A program made the translations under genes and the position numbers. A DNA stretch of 19,004 nucleotides, from NCBI GenBank assembly GCA_910579085.1, contig CAJTRU010000009.1:8435-27438 (forward strand), read 5' to 3'. Origin of the DNA: an uncultured Lachnospiraceae bacterium (GTDB taxonomy: Bacteria > Bacillota > Clostridia > Lachnospirales > Lachnospiraceae). Of the stretch, positions 1 to 7,316 are shown piece by piece. The notes below the pieces were generated by a model. The model worked only from the letters and a program-made list of their open reading frames with translations, was not told where the DNA came from and did no database searches. Within the stretch, counting starts at the first letter, position 1. Every line of letters starts with the position of its first letter.

Positions 1-55
1 AGCTTCAGTAATTATACTATTTTTAAACAAGCCTCCTTAACTTAATGACATTGTA

Positions 56-103
56 ACGTAGCGGAAGCGTACCCCTGTACGGAATATTGTGGCTCTGGCA
101 CGT
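56..103 (+). repeat. Partial copy of a dispersed intergenic repeat
   Basis: This stretch upstream of the prs promoter aligns with the reverse complement of about 18811-18857. Thirteen of the first 14 core bases match (CGTAGCGGAAGCGT here, CGTAGCGGGAGCGT there). The similarity continues with small gaps through CCCTGT, GGAATAT and a final CTGG. It also contains a small hairpin, CGTAC/GTACG. I see no coding potential. It looks like a degenerate or partial copy of the element at the far right of the window; the left part of this copy may lie outside the window. Confidence 0.55.
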
Positions 104-167
104 AAAACCGTCCGTTAGTTTACAAAAAAACAAAATAACTGTAAAATTATCCCATATCCAAAATCTA

Positions 168-196
168 TTGACTATATCCTATGGAAACGTTATATT
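168..196 (+). promoter_or_regulatory. Sigma-A promoter of prs
   Basis: The -35 box TTGACT (168-173) and the -10 box TATATT (191-196) are separated by exactly 17 bases. Transcription should start near 203, leaving a short leader of about 27 nt before the prs start. The ribosome binding site AGGAGG (218-223) follows with 6 bases of spacing. Confidence 0.8.
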
Positions 197-229
197 AATA
201 CCATATATTTACAATATAGGAGGTATACT

Positions 230-1402
230 ATGCCAGGCACAAAATTTGATGAAGCAATGCCTTTTGCACCGCTTAAAATTATATCTATTGGAAACCGTAA
301 TGAATTAGGCATGAAAATAGATAAACTAATTACTGCCCGAAGGAAAAAAGCCCTTCTGGACAATTGCAAGCCAGCTTTTAAAATGCCAGGATATAATGAA
401 AATTCATATCTTGTACCATTTGAGTGTCCAAGATTTGGCACAGGTGAGGGCAAAGCGGTTATTAACAAGTCAATACGTGGTACAGACCTTTATATTATTG
501 CTGATACAGTAAACTACAGTAACACATATACAATGCGTGGCTGTGAGTCACATATGTCACCAGATGATTATTTTATGGATATTAAACGTGTTATTATGGC
601 ATGTGGCGGGCATCCAAGACGTATTACTGTAATTATGCCTTATCTTTATGAAGGACGCCAGCACCTGCGTGTTAATAATGAGTCTCTGGACTGTGCCCAG
701 GCACTACAGGAACTGGCAGAAATGGGAGTAAAGACAATTATAACATTTGACGCACATGACAGCAGGGTACAAAATGCAATCCCAACTATTGGATTTGAGA
801 ATTTTTTTACATCTTACCAGTTTATTAGTGCATTTTTAAATAACAATCCAGAGATAAAGCCAGATAAAGACCATCTTATGATAATAAGCCCTGATGAAGG
901 CGGGATGCGCAGGGCGGTATATTATGCCAGCCTTCTTGGAGTTGATATGGGCATGTTTTATAAAAAAAGGGATTATTCCAAAAATATAGACGGTATGCAT
1001 CCTGTAGTTTCAATAGAATTTCTTGGCAATGATGTAAGTGGCAAGGATGTTGTAATTGTTGATGATATGGCAGCCTCAGGCCATACTGCATTTGAAACAG
1101 CAAAAGAACTTAGAAAAAGGAATGTGGGTAAAATTATTATTTGTGTTACATTCGGGCTTTTTTCAAATGGTGCAGGTGAAATAGATGAAGCTTATAAACA
1201 GAATATTTTTGATGAGATTTATACAACAAACCTTTGTTACTGCCCAGAAGAAATTAAAAATAAAAGTTACTACCATAATGTTGACTTAAGCAGTTATACT
1301 GCCCTTATAATTGATACATTAAACCATGATATAAGTGTTAATGAAATTATGGATGCAAGCCAGAAAATACAGGAACTTCTGGCGGACAGGCAGGGTGTGT
1401 AG
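230..1402 (+). CDS. prs: Ribose-phosphate pyrophosphokinase (PRPP synthetase)
   Basis: Predicted to make 5-phosphoribosyl-1-diphosphate from ribose 5-phosphate and ATP, the precursor for purines, pyrimidines, NAD, histidine and tryptophan; cytoplasmic. The PRPP-binding loop VVIVDDMAASGHT is clear at residues 274-286. Other family features are SIRGTDLYII (81-90), YLYEGRQHLR (139-148, replacing the usual RQDRK-type ATP-site segment), FDAHDSRVQNAI (173-184) and SPDEGGMRRA (220-229). At 390 residues it is about 75 longer than the usual bacterial enzyme; extra sequence lies at the N-terminus, around residues 93-120 and at the C-terminal end. The start is fixed by AGGAGG six bases upstream. It appears to be transcribed alone and converges on the XRE gene. 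The family is secure; the catalytic details of this long branch are inferred. Confidence 0.9.
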   Translation: MPGTKFDEAMPFAPLKIISIGNRNELGMKIDKLITARRKKALLDNCKPAFKMPGYNENSYLVPFECPRFGTGEGKAVINKSIRGTDLYIIADTVNYSNTYTMRGCESHMSPDDYFMDIKRVIMACGGHPRRITVIMPYLYEGRQHLRVNNESLDCAQALQELAEMGVKTIITFDAHDSRVQNAIPTIGFENFFTSYQFISAFLNNNPEIKPDKDHLMIISPDEGGMRRAVYYASLLGVDMGMFYKKRDYSKNIDGMHPVVSIEFLGNDVSGKDVVIVDDMAASGHTAFETAKELRKRNVGKIIICVTFGLFSNGAGEIDEAYKQNIFDEIYTTNLCYCPEEIKNKSYYHNVDLSSYTALIIDTLNHDISVNEIMDASQKIQELLADRQGV

Positions 1403-1419
1403 CCATACATCCTGCCTGT
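1386..1419 (+). terminator. Hairpin overlapping the prs stop codon
   Basis: A perfect 9-bp stem, ACAGGCAGG (1386-1394) with CCTGCCTGT (1411-1419), encloses a 16-base loop that contains the prs stop codon. There is no strong T run after it (AATGGTAATATATACATTTT), so it may be a weak terminator or an mRNA 3'-end stabiliser. It could act for either strand between the two convergent genes. Confidence 0.5.
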
Positions 1420-1437
1420 AATGGTAATATATACATT

Positions 1438-2190
1438 TTATTGTATATTCCTGATAATTTTTTTAAGCCTGCCTTTAACGGGAATTAGTACCATTACCCC
1501 TAAAATACCATATAATGTTGTATCCAGCAGTACTGCTATATTTATAGTAATTATATTTAATTCTTCCGTTGCGCCAGTCCACAATAACATAACCAAGTAA
1601 AACAAACTTAGAAAAATACCACTGGCAAGCAGTATTTTTTCTGCTATATCTATAGCAGAAACAGCATTTTCCAGTTTGGCAGTATCCTTTTCATTATGGA
1701 ATAAAAACACAAAAGCGCTGCCAAAGTCTTTTAAAGCATCCGAAATATGGAGGGAAACAGCAAGCAGGAATACCATTGCTGCAATTCCATACAGGTCAAA
1801 GTACCATCCAATATGTATTCCGCCTGTCTGTGCTGGTAAAGATATTATAAATGCTACAGTTGCCACAATCCATGTAATACTTATAATAATATCTTTTATG
1901 TTTCTTTTCTTTGTTTCTTCACTGTCTTTAATTAAATTCATAATATTTTCCTCCGCTTTGCCAGGATATTCTTCCTGGGTTAAACTTTCTCCTGATAACA
2001 GTTCATTTACATTGATTTCAAGCAAATTGCACAAAGGCATTATAATGGAAATATCTGGAAGGCCGTTTCCACATTCCCACTTTGATACAGTTTTATCACT
2101 AACGCCAAGTGCTTCACCTAACTGTTTCTGGGTCATCTGTTTTTCTTTTCTCTGTTGTGCTATAAAACTGCCAATTTTCTTTTGCTCCAT
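1438..2190 (-). CDS. XRE-family regulator with four predicted membrane helices
   Basis: The N-terminal HTH_3 DNA-binding domain covers about residues 7-61 (IGSFIAQQRKEKQMTQKQLG, then SDKTVSKWECGNGLPDI). After a charged linker, four hydrophobic segments lie at about 100-120, 132-150, 185-205 and 213-237. It is therefore a membrane-tethered putative transcription regulator, an architecture known in Clostridia whose signal is generally unknown. The ATG at 2190 is preferred because AAAGGAGG lies directly upstream; a TTG at 2208 would put the ribosome binding site inside the gene. It is transcribed leftward, away from the carboxypeptidase gene, and converges on prs. Its target cannot be read from the sequence; autoregulation or control of the divergent gene is possible. 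Confidence 0.85.
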   Translation of the reverse strand: MEQKKIGSFIAQQRKEKQMTQKQLGEALGVSDKTVSKWECGNGLPDISIIMPLCNLLEINVNELLSGESLTQEEYPGKAEENIMNLIKDSEETKKRNIKDIIISITWIVATVAFIISLPAQTGGIHIGWYFDLYGIAAMVFLLAVSLHISDALKDFGSAFVFLFHNEKDTAKLENAVSAIDIAEKILLASGIFLSLFYLVMLLWTGATEELNIITINIAVLLDTTLYGILGVMVLIPVKGRLKKIIRNIQ

Positions 2191-2242
2191 AAATACCTCC
2201 TTTGGCAAATCCTGGTTAAATTGCAGGTGCTTCTTTTACTGT

Positions 2243-2272
2243 ATAGTACTATCCATATGTGTCCTTTGTAAA
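2243..2272 (-). promoter_or_regulatory. Probable promoter of the XRE regulator
   Basis: Read on the minus strand, TTTACA (2267-2272) and TACTAT (2243-2248) are 18 bases apart. This is about 50 bp upstream of the XRE start. The spacing is one base longer than ideal and the -10 is imperfect. Confidence 0.45.
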
Positions 2273-2519
2273 CCTGCTAAAAGCAGAGAGCTCTACATAT
2301 CATAGAATAATGCCTAAAAACTGCCTGCAGCACCGGAAATATGCTGTTACATGACAGAACCACAAAATAAATACTATAACCGGAAATTATCTTATATTTT
2401 TATATATTATGCATTTATGATACATTTACGTAATAAAAAGCATACAGCATGAAGCTATTATTTATTTAAAGTTTTTATTATACAAACCAATTATAACTTT
2501 AGATAAGGAGAGTGGCATT
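2273..2519. other. Divergent intergenic region, no gene seen
   Basis: This very AT-rich spacer lies between the divergent XRE and carboxypeptidase genes. I find no ORF with a ribosome binding site, no strong hairpin and no RNA gene. The octamer CCGGAAAT occurs twice (near 2333 and 2380) but without a pattern I can assign. The carboxypeptidase promoter must be in its right half; several AT-rich hexamers are possible there and none is convincing. Confidence 0.5.
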
Positions 2520-3353
2520 ATGTTTAAAAAATTATTTAAAAATGCATTCTATTGCGCAGCTTGTTCAATTATTGTTTCATTAATATTTTGTTTTATATGT
2601 TTAAAAGGAAGTAATAAAACAGAAACTGTGCAAAACACGCACAATAGTACCATTGCAGAAAAAAGTTCCAGCAATAAGGCTGTGGTAAAAGATGTTTCTT
2701 TAGCAAAAGAAAATAAGAATAGTAAAAGTAAATATATTGATAAGAAATGTCTTAAAATTTATAATAAGAACCAGGACATTCTGGTTCTTACAAACAGGGA
2801 TAACCCTCTTCCAAATGACTACACCCCTTCACTTAAAAATATATGCAATGGAAGACTTCAGGCTTCAGCATATCTTTATGAAAGCCTTGTACAGATGCTT
2901 TCTGATGCTAAAATACAAGGGCATAGTTACTGGATAGCCTCTGCCTACAGAGACTATGAAAAGCAGCAAAGCCTTGTTGATGAAGATGTGAATGCATTTG
3001 TAAACCAGGGCATGTCATATGAAAGTGCATTAAAAGAGGTGTATAAGGAAACAATGCCAGCAGGGTGCAGTGAACACCAGACAGGGCTTGCCCTTGACAT
3101 ACTCTGTTCAGGCAACACTAATATGGATGTTTCACAGATGGATGAACCTGGAAACCAGTGGCTGCGTGAAAACTGTTATAAATATGGTTTTATATTGCGC
3201 TATCCAGAAAACAAAAGTGCGGTTACAGGGGTTAATTTTGAACCATGGCATTTCAGGTATGTTGGTAAGGAAGCAGCAAAATATATAACAAAACACCATA
3301 TCACTCTTGAAGAATTTTATAAAAAGCTTGGAGTGAATACCACAATTGCCTGA
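2520..3353 (+). CDS. Membrane-anchored D-alanyl-D-alanine carboxypeptidase, VanY/M15B type
   Basis: Probable zinc D,D-carboxypeptidase that removes the terminal D-Ala from peptidoglycan stem peptides outside the membrane. An N-terminal hydrophobic segment at about residues 8-28 acts as signal anchor, followed by a low-complexity Ser/Asn/Lys linker (about 30-75). The M15 catalytic core starts near 85. The motifs are SAYRDYEKQQ (141-150), SEHQTGLALDI (184-194), which supplies ligands H186 and D193, and FEPWHFRYVG (240-249), which supplies E241 and H244. The 277-residue length fits the VanY/DacY group. The start has AAGGAG upstream. No van resistance genes are adjacent, so ordinary cell-wall trimming is likelier than glycopeptide resistance. 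Confidence 0.88.
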   Translation: MFKKLFKNAFYCAACSIIVSLIFCFICLKGSNKTETVQNTHNSTIAEKSSSNKAVVKDVSLAKENKNSKSKYIDKKCLKIYNKNQDILVLTNRDNPLPNDYTPSLKNICNGRLQASAYLYESLVQMLSDAKIQGHSYWIASAYRDYEKQQSLVDEDVNAFVNQGMSYESALKEVYKETMPAGCSEHQTGLALDILCSGNTNMDVSQMDEPGNQWLRENCYKYGFILRYPENKSAVTGVNFEPWHFRYVGKEAAKYITKHHITLEEFYKKLGVNTTIA

Positions 3354-3381
3354 AATACCTTGTGTATGGACTGGTAAATGC

Positions 3382-4977
3382 CTATGCCTGTCTGTACATT
3401 ACAACTGTATCATTTTCCCTTAGTACCGTTTTTCCATCAGGAATAACAGTTTCATCATCCCTTACAATCATGGCAATAAGCATATCTTCTGGAATGTCAA
3501 GTTCACCTATTGCCTTGTCACACCAAGGGCCAGTTTTGGAAATACTTCGTTCTTCAAGCTGGTCCTGCCCGCTTGGCTCATATGGAGGGACAGACAGTAT
3601 AATATCATCTCCTCCAAATATTTCTGTATCCCCTTTTGTTATCACTGTTTCATTGCCTCTTTTTATCATAACTGCAAGTGAGCCTGTTGGCATATTTACA
3701 TCCCTTATTTTTTTATTTTCCCAGCTATGGCCCGCTGGTATATGCATCCTCATAAGCTGTAATGCAGTTTCTTCCTGGTAATCATTAAATGTTTTTCTTA
3801 CATCTGATTTTTCATCCACCATTCCCAGCTTCCTTGCCACTGCTGGAAGCAGCGTCCCCTGTATTGAAACTGAAAAAAGCGACACCATAAATACTATATG
3901 GTATAAATCCTGTTTTATTGAAATATCCTGTGCTACTGCTGTTATTGCAAAAACAACTGAAGAAGCACCCCTGAGACCTGCCCATGAAACCAGAAGGCAC
4001 TGTCTTGCGCTGCACTTAAATGGCAGCATCAGCCCAAAAACAGCCACAGGCCTGGCAATTATAGTTAAAAATATAACTATTGCAAGTGCCTTTGGCATAA
4101 TAGCTGGCATAAGATGAGGAAATGACAAAATCCCGATTAAAAAGAATATTGAAATCTGTGCAAGGCTTGTTACACCATCAAAAAACGGGATTAAATTTTG
4201 TTTATTCTGTATTTTGCTATTACCAGCAATAATCCCGAATAAATAAATGCTAAGATATGTATTGCCCCCAAGCAGGCTGTTTATCCCAAAGCAGCCAAGA
4301 ACTGCCGCAATAATAAAAATTGTATCCAGCCCTTCTGAAACAAGCTTTGTCTTTATAAGAACTAATATAACTAATTTTGCAAGTAAAACACCAATAATTA
4401 CACCAAATAATACCTGTTGGATTACTGTTATGGCAACGTTCCCACTCTGTCCAGCAGACATAAAACCAAGTGCTATCACTGTAAGCATATATGAAACAGG
4501 GTCATTGCTCCCGCTCTCTACCTCAAGCACAGAATCTGTCCCGTCTATAAGTGCAAGTTTCTTTTTACGTAGTATTGCAAATACACTGGCAGCATCGGTA
4601 GAAGATAAAACTGCGCCAATAAGGAAACTTTCTATTAATGAAATATGAAGCACAAAATAACATAAAAATGCAGTTATAACAGCCGTTACTACTACACCTG
4701 CTGTAGAAAGCACTATGGACTTTCCAGCAACCTTCCTGGCAACAGGCCAGTTAGTATTAAACCCTCCATAAAACATAATAAAAAGCAGTGCTATTGCACA
4801 AATATTTTCTGCAAGTACAAAATTGTCAAATGGTATCTTAAATATACCATCACTTCCAAACAACATGCCTATAAACATAAATAAAATCAGTGCTGGCATA
4901 CCAAATTTATCCGAAAACTTTTCTGCCAGCACACAAAGCAATATTACACATGCAATAATTAGTACATAAGAAGCCAT
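3382..4977 (-). CDS. nhaP2: CPA1-family K+(Na+)/H+ antiporter with two RCK_C-like domains
   Basis: Integral membrane cation/proton antiporter, probably for potassium or sodium and pH homeostasis. Roughly twelve or thirteen hydrophobic segments fill residues 1-380. Family motifs are SSTDAASVFAILR (125-137), ESGSNDPVSYML (154-165, with the N158-D159 pair of the transport site) and SWAGLRGASSVVFAI (331-345). The cytoplasmic tail holds a TrkA-C/RCK_C-like module at about 405-465 (IPAGHSWENKKIRDV, then GDTEIFGGDDIILSVP). A second, shorter one covers about 485-528 (GELDIPEDMLIAMIVRDDETVIPDG). The layout matches NhaP2/CvrA; substrate preference is inferred. AAGGGGAT precedes the start. It lies downstream of the small HicA-like gene but is separated from it by a strong hairpin. 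Confidence 0.87.
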   Translation of the reverse strand: MASYVLIIACVILLCVLAEKFSDKFGMPALILFMFIGMLFGSDGIFKIPFDNFVLAENICAIALLFIMFYGGFNTNWPVARKVAGKSIVLSTAGVVVTAVITAFLCYFVLHISLIESFLIGAVLSSTDAASVFAILRKKKLALIDGTDSVLEVESGSNDPVSYMLTVIALGFMSAGQSGNVAITVIQQVLFGVIIGVLLAKLVILVLIKTKLVSEGLDTIFIIAAVLGCFGINSLLGGNTYLSIYLFGIIAGNSKIQNKQNLIPFFDGVTSLAQISIFFLIGILSFPHLMPAIMPKALAIVIFLTIIARPVAVFGLMLPFKCSARQCLLVSWAGLRGASSVVFAITAVAQDISIKQDLYHIVFMVSLFSVSIQGTLLPAVARKLGMVDEKSDVRKTFNDYQEETALQLMRMHIPAGHSWENKKIRDVNMPTGSLAVMIKRGNETVITKGDTEIFGGDDIILSVPPYEPSGQDQLEERSISKTGPWCDKAIGELDIPEDMLIAMIVRDDETVIPDGKTVLRENDTVVMYRQA

Positions 4978-5011
4978 AAAAATCCCCTTAAAACCATATT
5001 TTATATATATC

Positions 5012-5036
5012 CAGGGCGCAATATAAATGCGCCCTG
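5012..5036 (-). terminator. Hairpin between the HicA-like gene and the antiporter gene
   Basis: A perfect 9-bp GC-rich stem, CAGGGCGCA (5012-5020) with TGCGCCCTG (5028-5036), has a 7-base loop and starts two bases past the HicA-like stop codon. On the minus strand it is followed by an A/T-rich stretch rather than a pure T run. It probably terminates or attenuates transcription before the antiporter gene. Confidence 0.6.
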
Positions 5037-5037
5037 T

Positions 5038-5271
5038 TTACCCACCCTTGTTCTGTATCTTTTTAACCCTTTTAAGTACAGATGTGTCAAGGTTATTTTC
5101 TTTAATAAGCCTTAACGCCACCATTTTATTAATCCGGTAATTTATAGATACAGTCCTGTTTCCATCAGTATAAATAAAATGGTCCCCGCTCTGCCTTGAT
5201 AATTTAAACCCATTTCCTTCTAAAATCTGCCGCATTTCTTTTGTGTTGTAAACAATAGGCCTTGTACTCAT
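5038..5271 (-). CDS. Orphan HicA-like small protein
   Basis: A 77-residue protein with the HicA/YcfA pattern: an N-terminal helix (KEMRQILEGNGFKLSRQ, 11-27), then GDHFIYTDGNRTVSI (29-43), then a C-terminal helix ending LRLIKENNLD (53-62). H31 sits where HicA mRNA interferases have their catalytic histidine. HicA toxins are double-stranded-RNA-binding-fold ribonucleases normally paired with a HicB antitoxin. No HicB-like gene is adjacent on either side, so this may be an orphan toxin, a decayed system or a domesticated RNA-binding protein. The ATG at 5271 is chosen because GGAGGG lies about 6 bases upstream; a TTG at 5277 would sit almost on that site. The family call is a pattern match, not proven. 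Confidence 0.68.
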   Translation of the reverse strand: MSTRPIVYNTKEMRQILEGNGFKLSRQSGDHFIYTDGNRTVSINYRINKMVALRLIKENNLDTSVLKRVKKIQNKGG

Positions 5272-5296
5272 GCACAACCCTCCTCTTCATTTCCAT

Positions 5297-5315
5297 ATCC
5301 TGTAAATACCAGGAT
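5297..5315 (-). promoter_or_regulatory. Small palindrome in the leader of the HicA-like gene
   Basis: ATCCTG (5297-5302) and CAGGAT (5310-5315) form a perfect 6-bp inverted repeat with a 7-base centre, between the -10 box and the ribosome binding site. It could be an operator or a small RNA hairpin; nothing further supports either. Confidence 0.3.
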
Positions 5316-5342
5316 AAACGCCAGATTTGTATGATTAGGTTT

Positions 5343-5348
5343 ATTATA
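5343..5348 (-). promoter_or_regulatory. -10 box upstream of the HicA-like gene
   Basis: A perfect TATAAT on the minus strand about 70 bp upstream of the start. The -35 region at 17 bases (TTTATA) is poor. It suggests that the gene has its own promoter and is not read only from the chemotaxis gene upstream. Confidence 0.45.
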
Positions 5349-5395
5349 CTATAAAAGACAGAATATATAAAGGACAAAACAAAAACATTACAGTG

Positions 5396-7147
5396 TTAAT
5401 CCCTGCTTCCAATCATTACAGGTTCTTCATATCCCAGTGCATATGTTTGTTCTTTGTAGGTTTCCAGTGCTTCTGCCTGGTTTTTCAGTTTAAACTTAGA
5501 CACCTGCATTTCAAGCCCTCTTATCTGTCCTGATAATTCTTCACTTGCAGATGCACACTGCTGGCTTGTTGCAGAATTTGTCTGTACTACATGTGATACC
5601 TGTGCCAGCGCCTGGTCTATCTGTGCTGTTGCTGTAGCCTGGTTATTTGATGCCTCTGCTATATCTGTACTAAGGCTTGTAATCTTATCAACCATTTCTG
5701 AAACTAGTGCCAGGGATTTTGCAGTTTCCCTTGCAAGATGTGAACCTCTCTTTACTTTTTCAATAGAATCTTCTATCATTCCAGCAGTCTGGCTTGATGC
5801 CTGTGCAGACCTGCCAGCAAGGTTTCTTACTTCCTCTGCTACTACCGCAAAACCTTTGCCATGTTCCCCTGCCCTTGCCGCTTCAACAGATGCATTAAGT
5901 GCAAGTATATTTGTATTAAATGCAATGTCATCAATTACTTTTATTATTTTCTGGATATTTTCAGAGGCTTCATTAATTTCTTCCATTGCAGAAACCATTT
6001 CACTCATATATTCATTGCCACTGGTAATATCTTCTTTTGTCTCCAGTACAATACTGTTTACTTCATTTGCCTGTGCTGCATTATCCTTTGTCTTATTTGC
6101 AATATCTGTGATAGATGCTGAAATCTGCTGTATTGCACTTGCCTGTTCTGTTGAACCCTGTGCAAGTGTCTGGCTTGCAGAAGCAATCTGCCCTGAACCA
6201 ATTGTAATCTGGTTTGCAGCACTTTTTATTACACTAAATGCAGTATTATTATCTTTAATAAGTTTCTCTATTGCCTTACCAACAACATCCTTTGCTGATG
6301 CTGGTGTGTAGTCAATATCAAGGTTCCCGCCAGCAAGCTGCTCAAGCGCCTTTGCTTGCTGTTTAAGGTGGCTGGCCATATCACAGAAACTATTATGTAA
6401 CAACATAATTTCATTTTTACTGTTATTGCTTCTTTCAATATCATGGTCTATATCTCCAGAAGCTATGTGTCCTGCAATTTCTGTAAGTTTTACAAGAGGG
6501 TCGCGTATAATCCTTATTAATATACGTGACCTTAGCATTGTACTTAATACAACAAACACCAGGAAAACCAAGACTATAGTATTTGAAATATTCCTGTTCC
6601 TGGCTTCTTTTTCAATCATTGCAGAAGCCTTTGACTGCAAGTCTGCAATAAGCTGGTTTACCAGTTCTGCTGCTTCATTTGCTGACTGCACGCCATTTTC
6701 ATAAAGGTATGTTCTTGCCTGTGCTACATTTCCCTGTGAAACATATAAAAGACATGTATCCACATCTGCCAGGTATAACCCAATCTGTTCCTGCGCTTTT
6801 TTATATTTATCAATAATTGCATCATCAAGGAATTCCTTTTCTGCCTTTTCAAAGGATTTTTCCATATTTTCCCTTGTTGTTTTTATCTTCTCTATTGCGG
6901 TATCCCGCTTTATACTGTCACGTGCATACAAGTACAAAATATTCCTTAAATCAACCTTTACTTCCTGGAAATATGCAAATCCCATTGATACATCACCCTG
7001 TATTTTGCCATAATTATTATAGAGCATATCACTGTTACTTGCTTCTGACTGAATAATATAATAATTTCCAAATGCAAGACAAAGTATATATATTATCATC
7101 GAGACAAATGTAATATATATCATATTTCCAATCTTAATTTTTCTCAT
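5396..7147 (-). CDS. Methyl-accepting chemotaxis protein
   Basis: Transmembrane chemoreceptor that would relay a periplasm-side signal to CheA/CheW. TM1 is at about residues 9-32. An extracytoplasmic, probably four-helix-bundle sensor spans 33-186, and TM2 is at about 187-207. A HAMP domain covers about 208-262, and the remainder is the long coiled-coil signalling domain. The CheA/CheW-binding hairpin tip is unmistakable at about 403-446 (IDDIAFNTNILALNASVEAA, then GEHGKGFAVVAEEVRNLAGR). There is no C-terminal CheR-tethering pentapeptide. The ligand cannot be predicted. The start has AAAGGAGG upstream, and I saw no sigma-D (flagellar) promoter in front. No other chemotaxis or flagellar gene is in the window. 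Confidence 0.95.
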   Translation of the reverse strand: MRKIKIGNMIYITFVSMIIYILCLAFGNYYIIQSEASNSDMLYNNYGKIQGDVSMGFAYFQEVKVDLRNILYLYARDSIKRDTAIEKIKTTRENMEKSFEKAEKEFLDDAIIDKYKKAQEQIGLYLADVDTCLLYVSQGNVAQARTYLYENGVQSANEAAELVNQLIADLQSKASAMIEKEARNRNISNTIVLVFLVFVVLSTMLRSRILIRIIRDPLVKLTEIAGHIASGDIDHDIERSNNSKNEIMLLHNSFCDMASHLKQQAKALEQLAGGNLDIDYTPASAKDVVGKAIEKLIKDNNTAFSVIKSAANQITIGSGQIASASQTLAQGSTEQASAIQQISASITDIANKTKDNAAQANEVNSIVLETKEDITSGNEYMSEMVSAMEEINEASENIQKIIKVIDDIAFNTNILALNASVEAARAGEHGKGFAVVAEEVRNLAGRSAQASSQTAGMIEDSIEKVKRGSHLARETAKSLALVSEMVDKITSLSTDIAEASNNQATATAQIDQALAQVSHVVQTNSATSQQCASASEELSGQIRGLEMQVSKFKLKNQAEALETYKEQTYALGYEEPVMIGSRD

Positions 7148-7316
7148 TACAAAATAATCCTCCTTTAAATAAAAAATTTGTAGTCCATACCATCCAGGGA
7201 AACGCCTTCTATTCTATAATTATTAAACGTTCCTTTTCTGATATAATTATAGATTTTTTCATATATTATGTTATAATGTTATCATAAAAAAAGTAAAACA
7301 GCAAGGACTAACATAA
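7148..7316. promoter_or_regulatory. Divergent promoter region, chemoreceptor and glycosyltransferase genes
   Basis: On the plus strand a perfect TATAAT (7272-7277) lies 40 bases before the glycosyltransferase start, with AAGGA (7303-7307) as ribosome binding site. Its -35 region is T-rich and poor. On the minus strand several TATAAT/TAGAAT-like hexamers lie near 7210-7255 in front of the chemoreceptor, but I cannot choose between them. Confidence 0.45.

Noticed and set aside
1676..2305. 209-codon open frame on the plus strand
   Set aside because: Antisense shadow of the XRE regulator and its promoter region; composition is Ser/Cys-rich, as expected of reverse-complemented coding sequence.
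2520..3353. Vancomycin resistance (vanY of a van cluster)
   Set aside because: No ligase, dehydrogenase, dipeptidase or two-component genes nearby; VanY-type carboxypeptidases are common in Clostridia.
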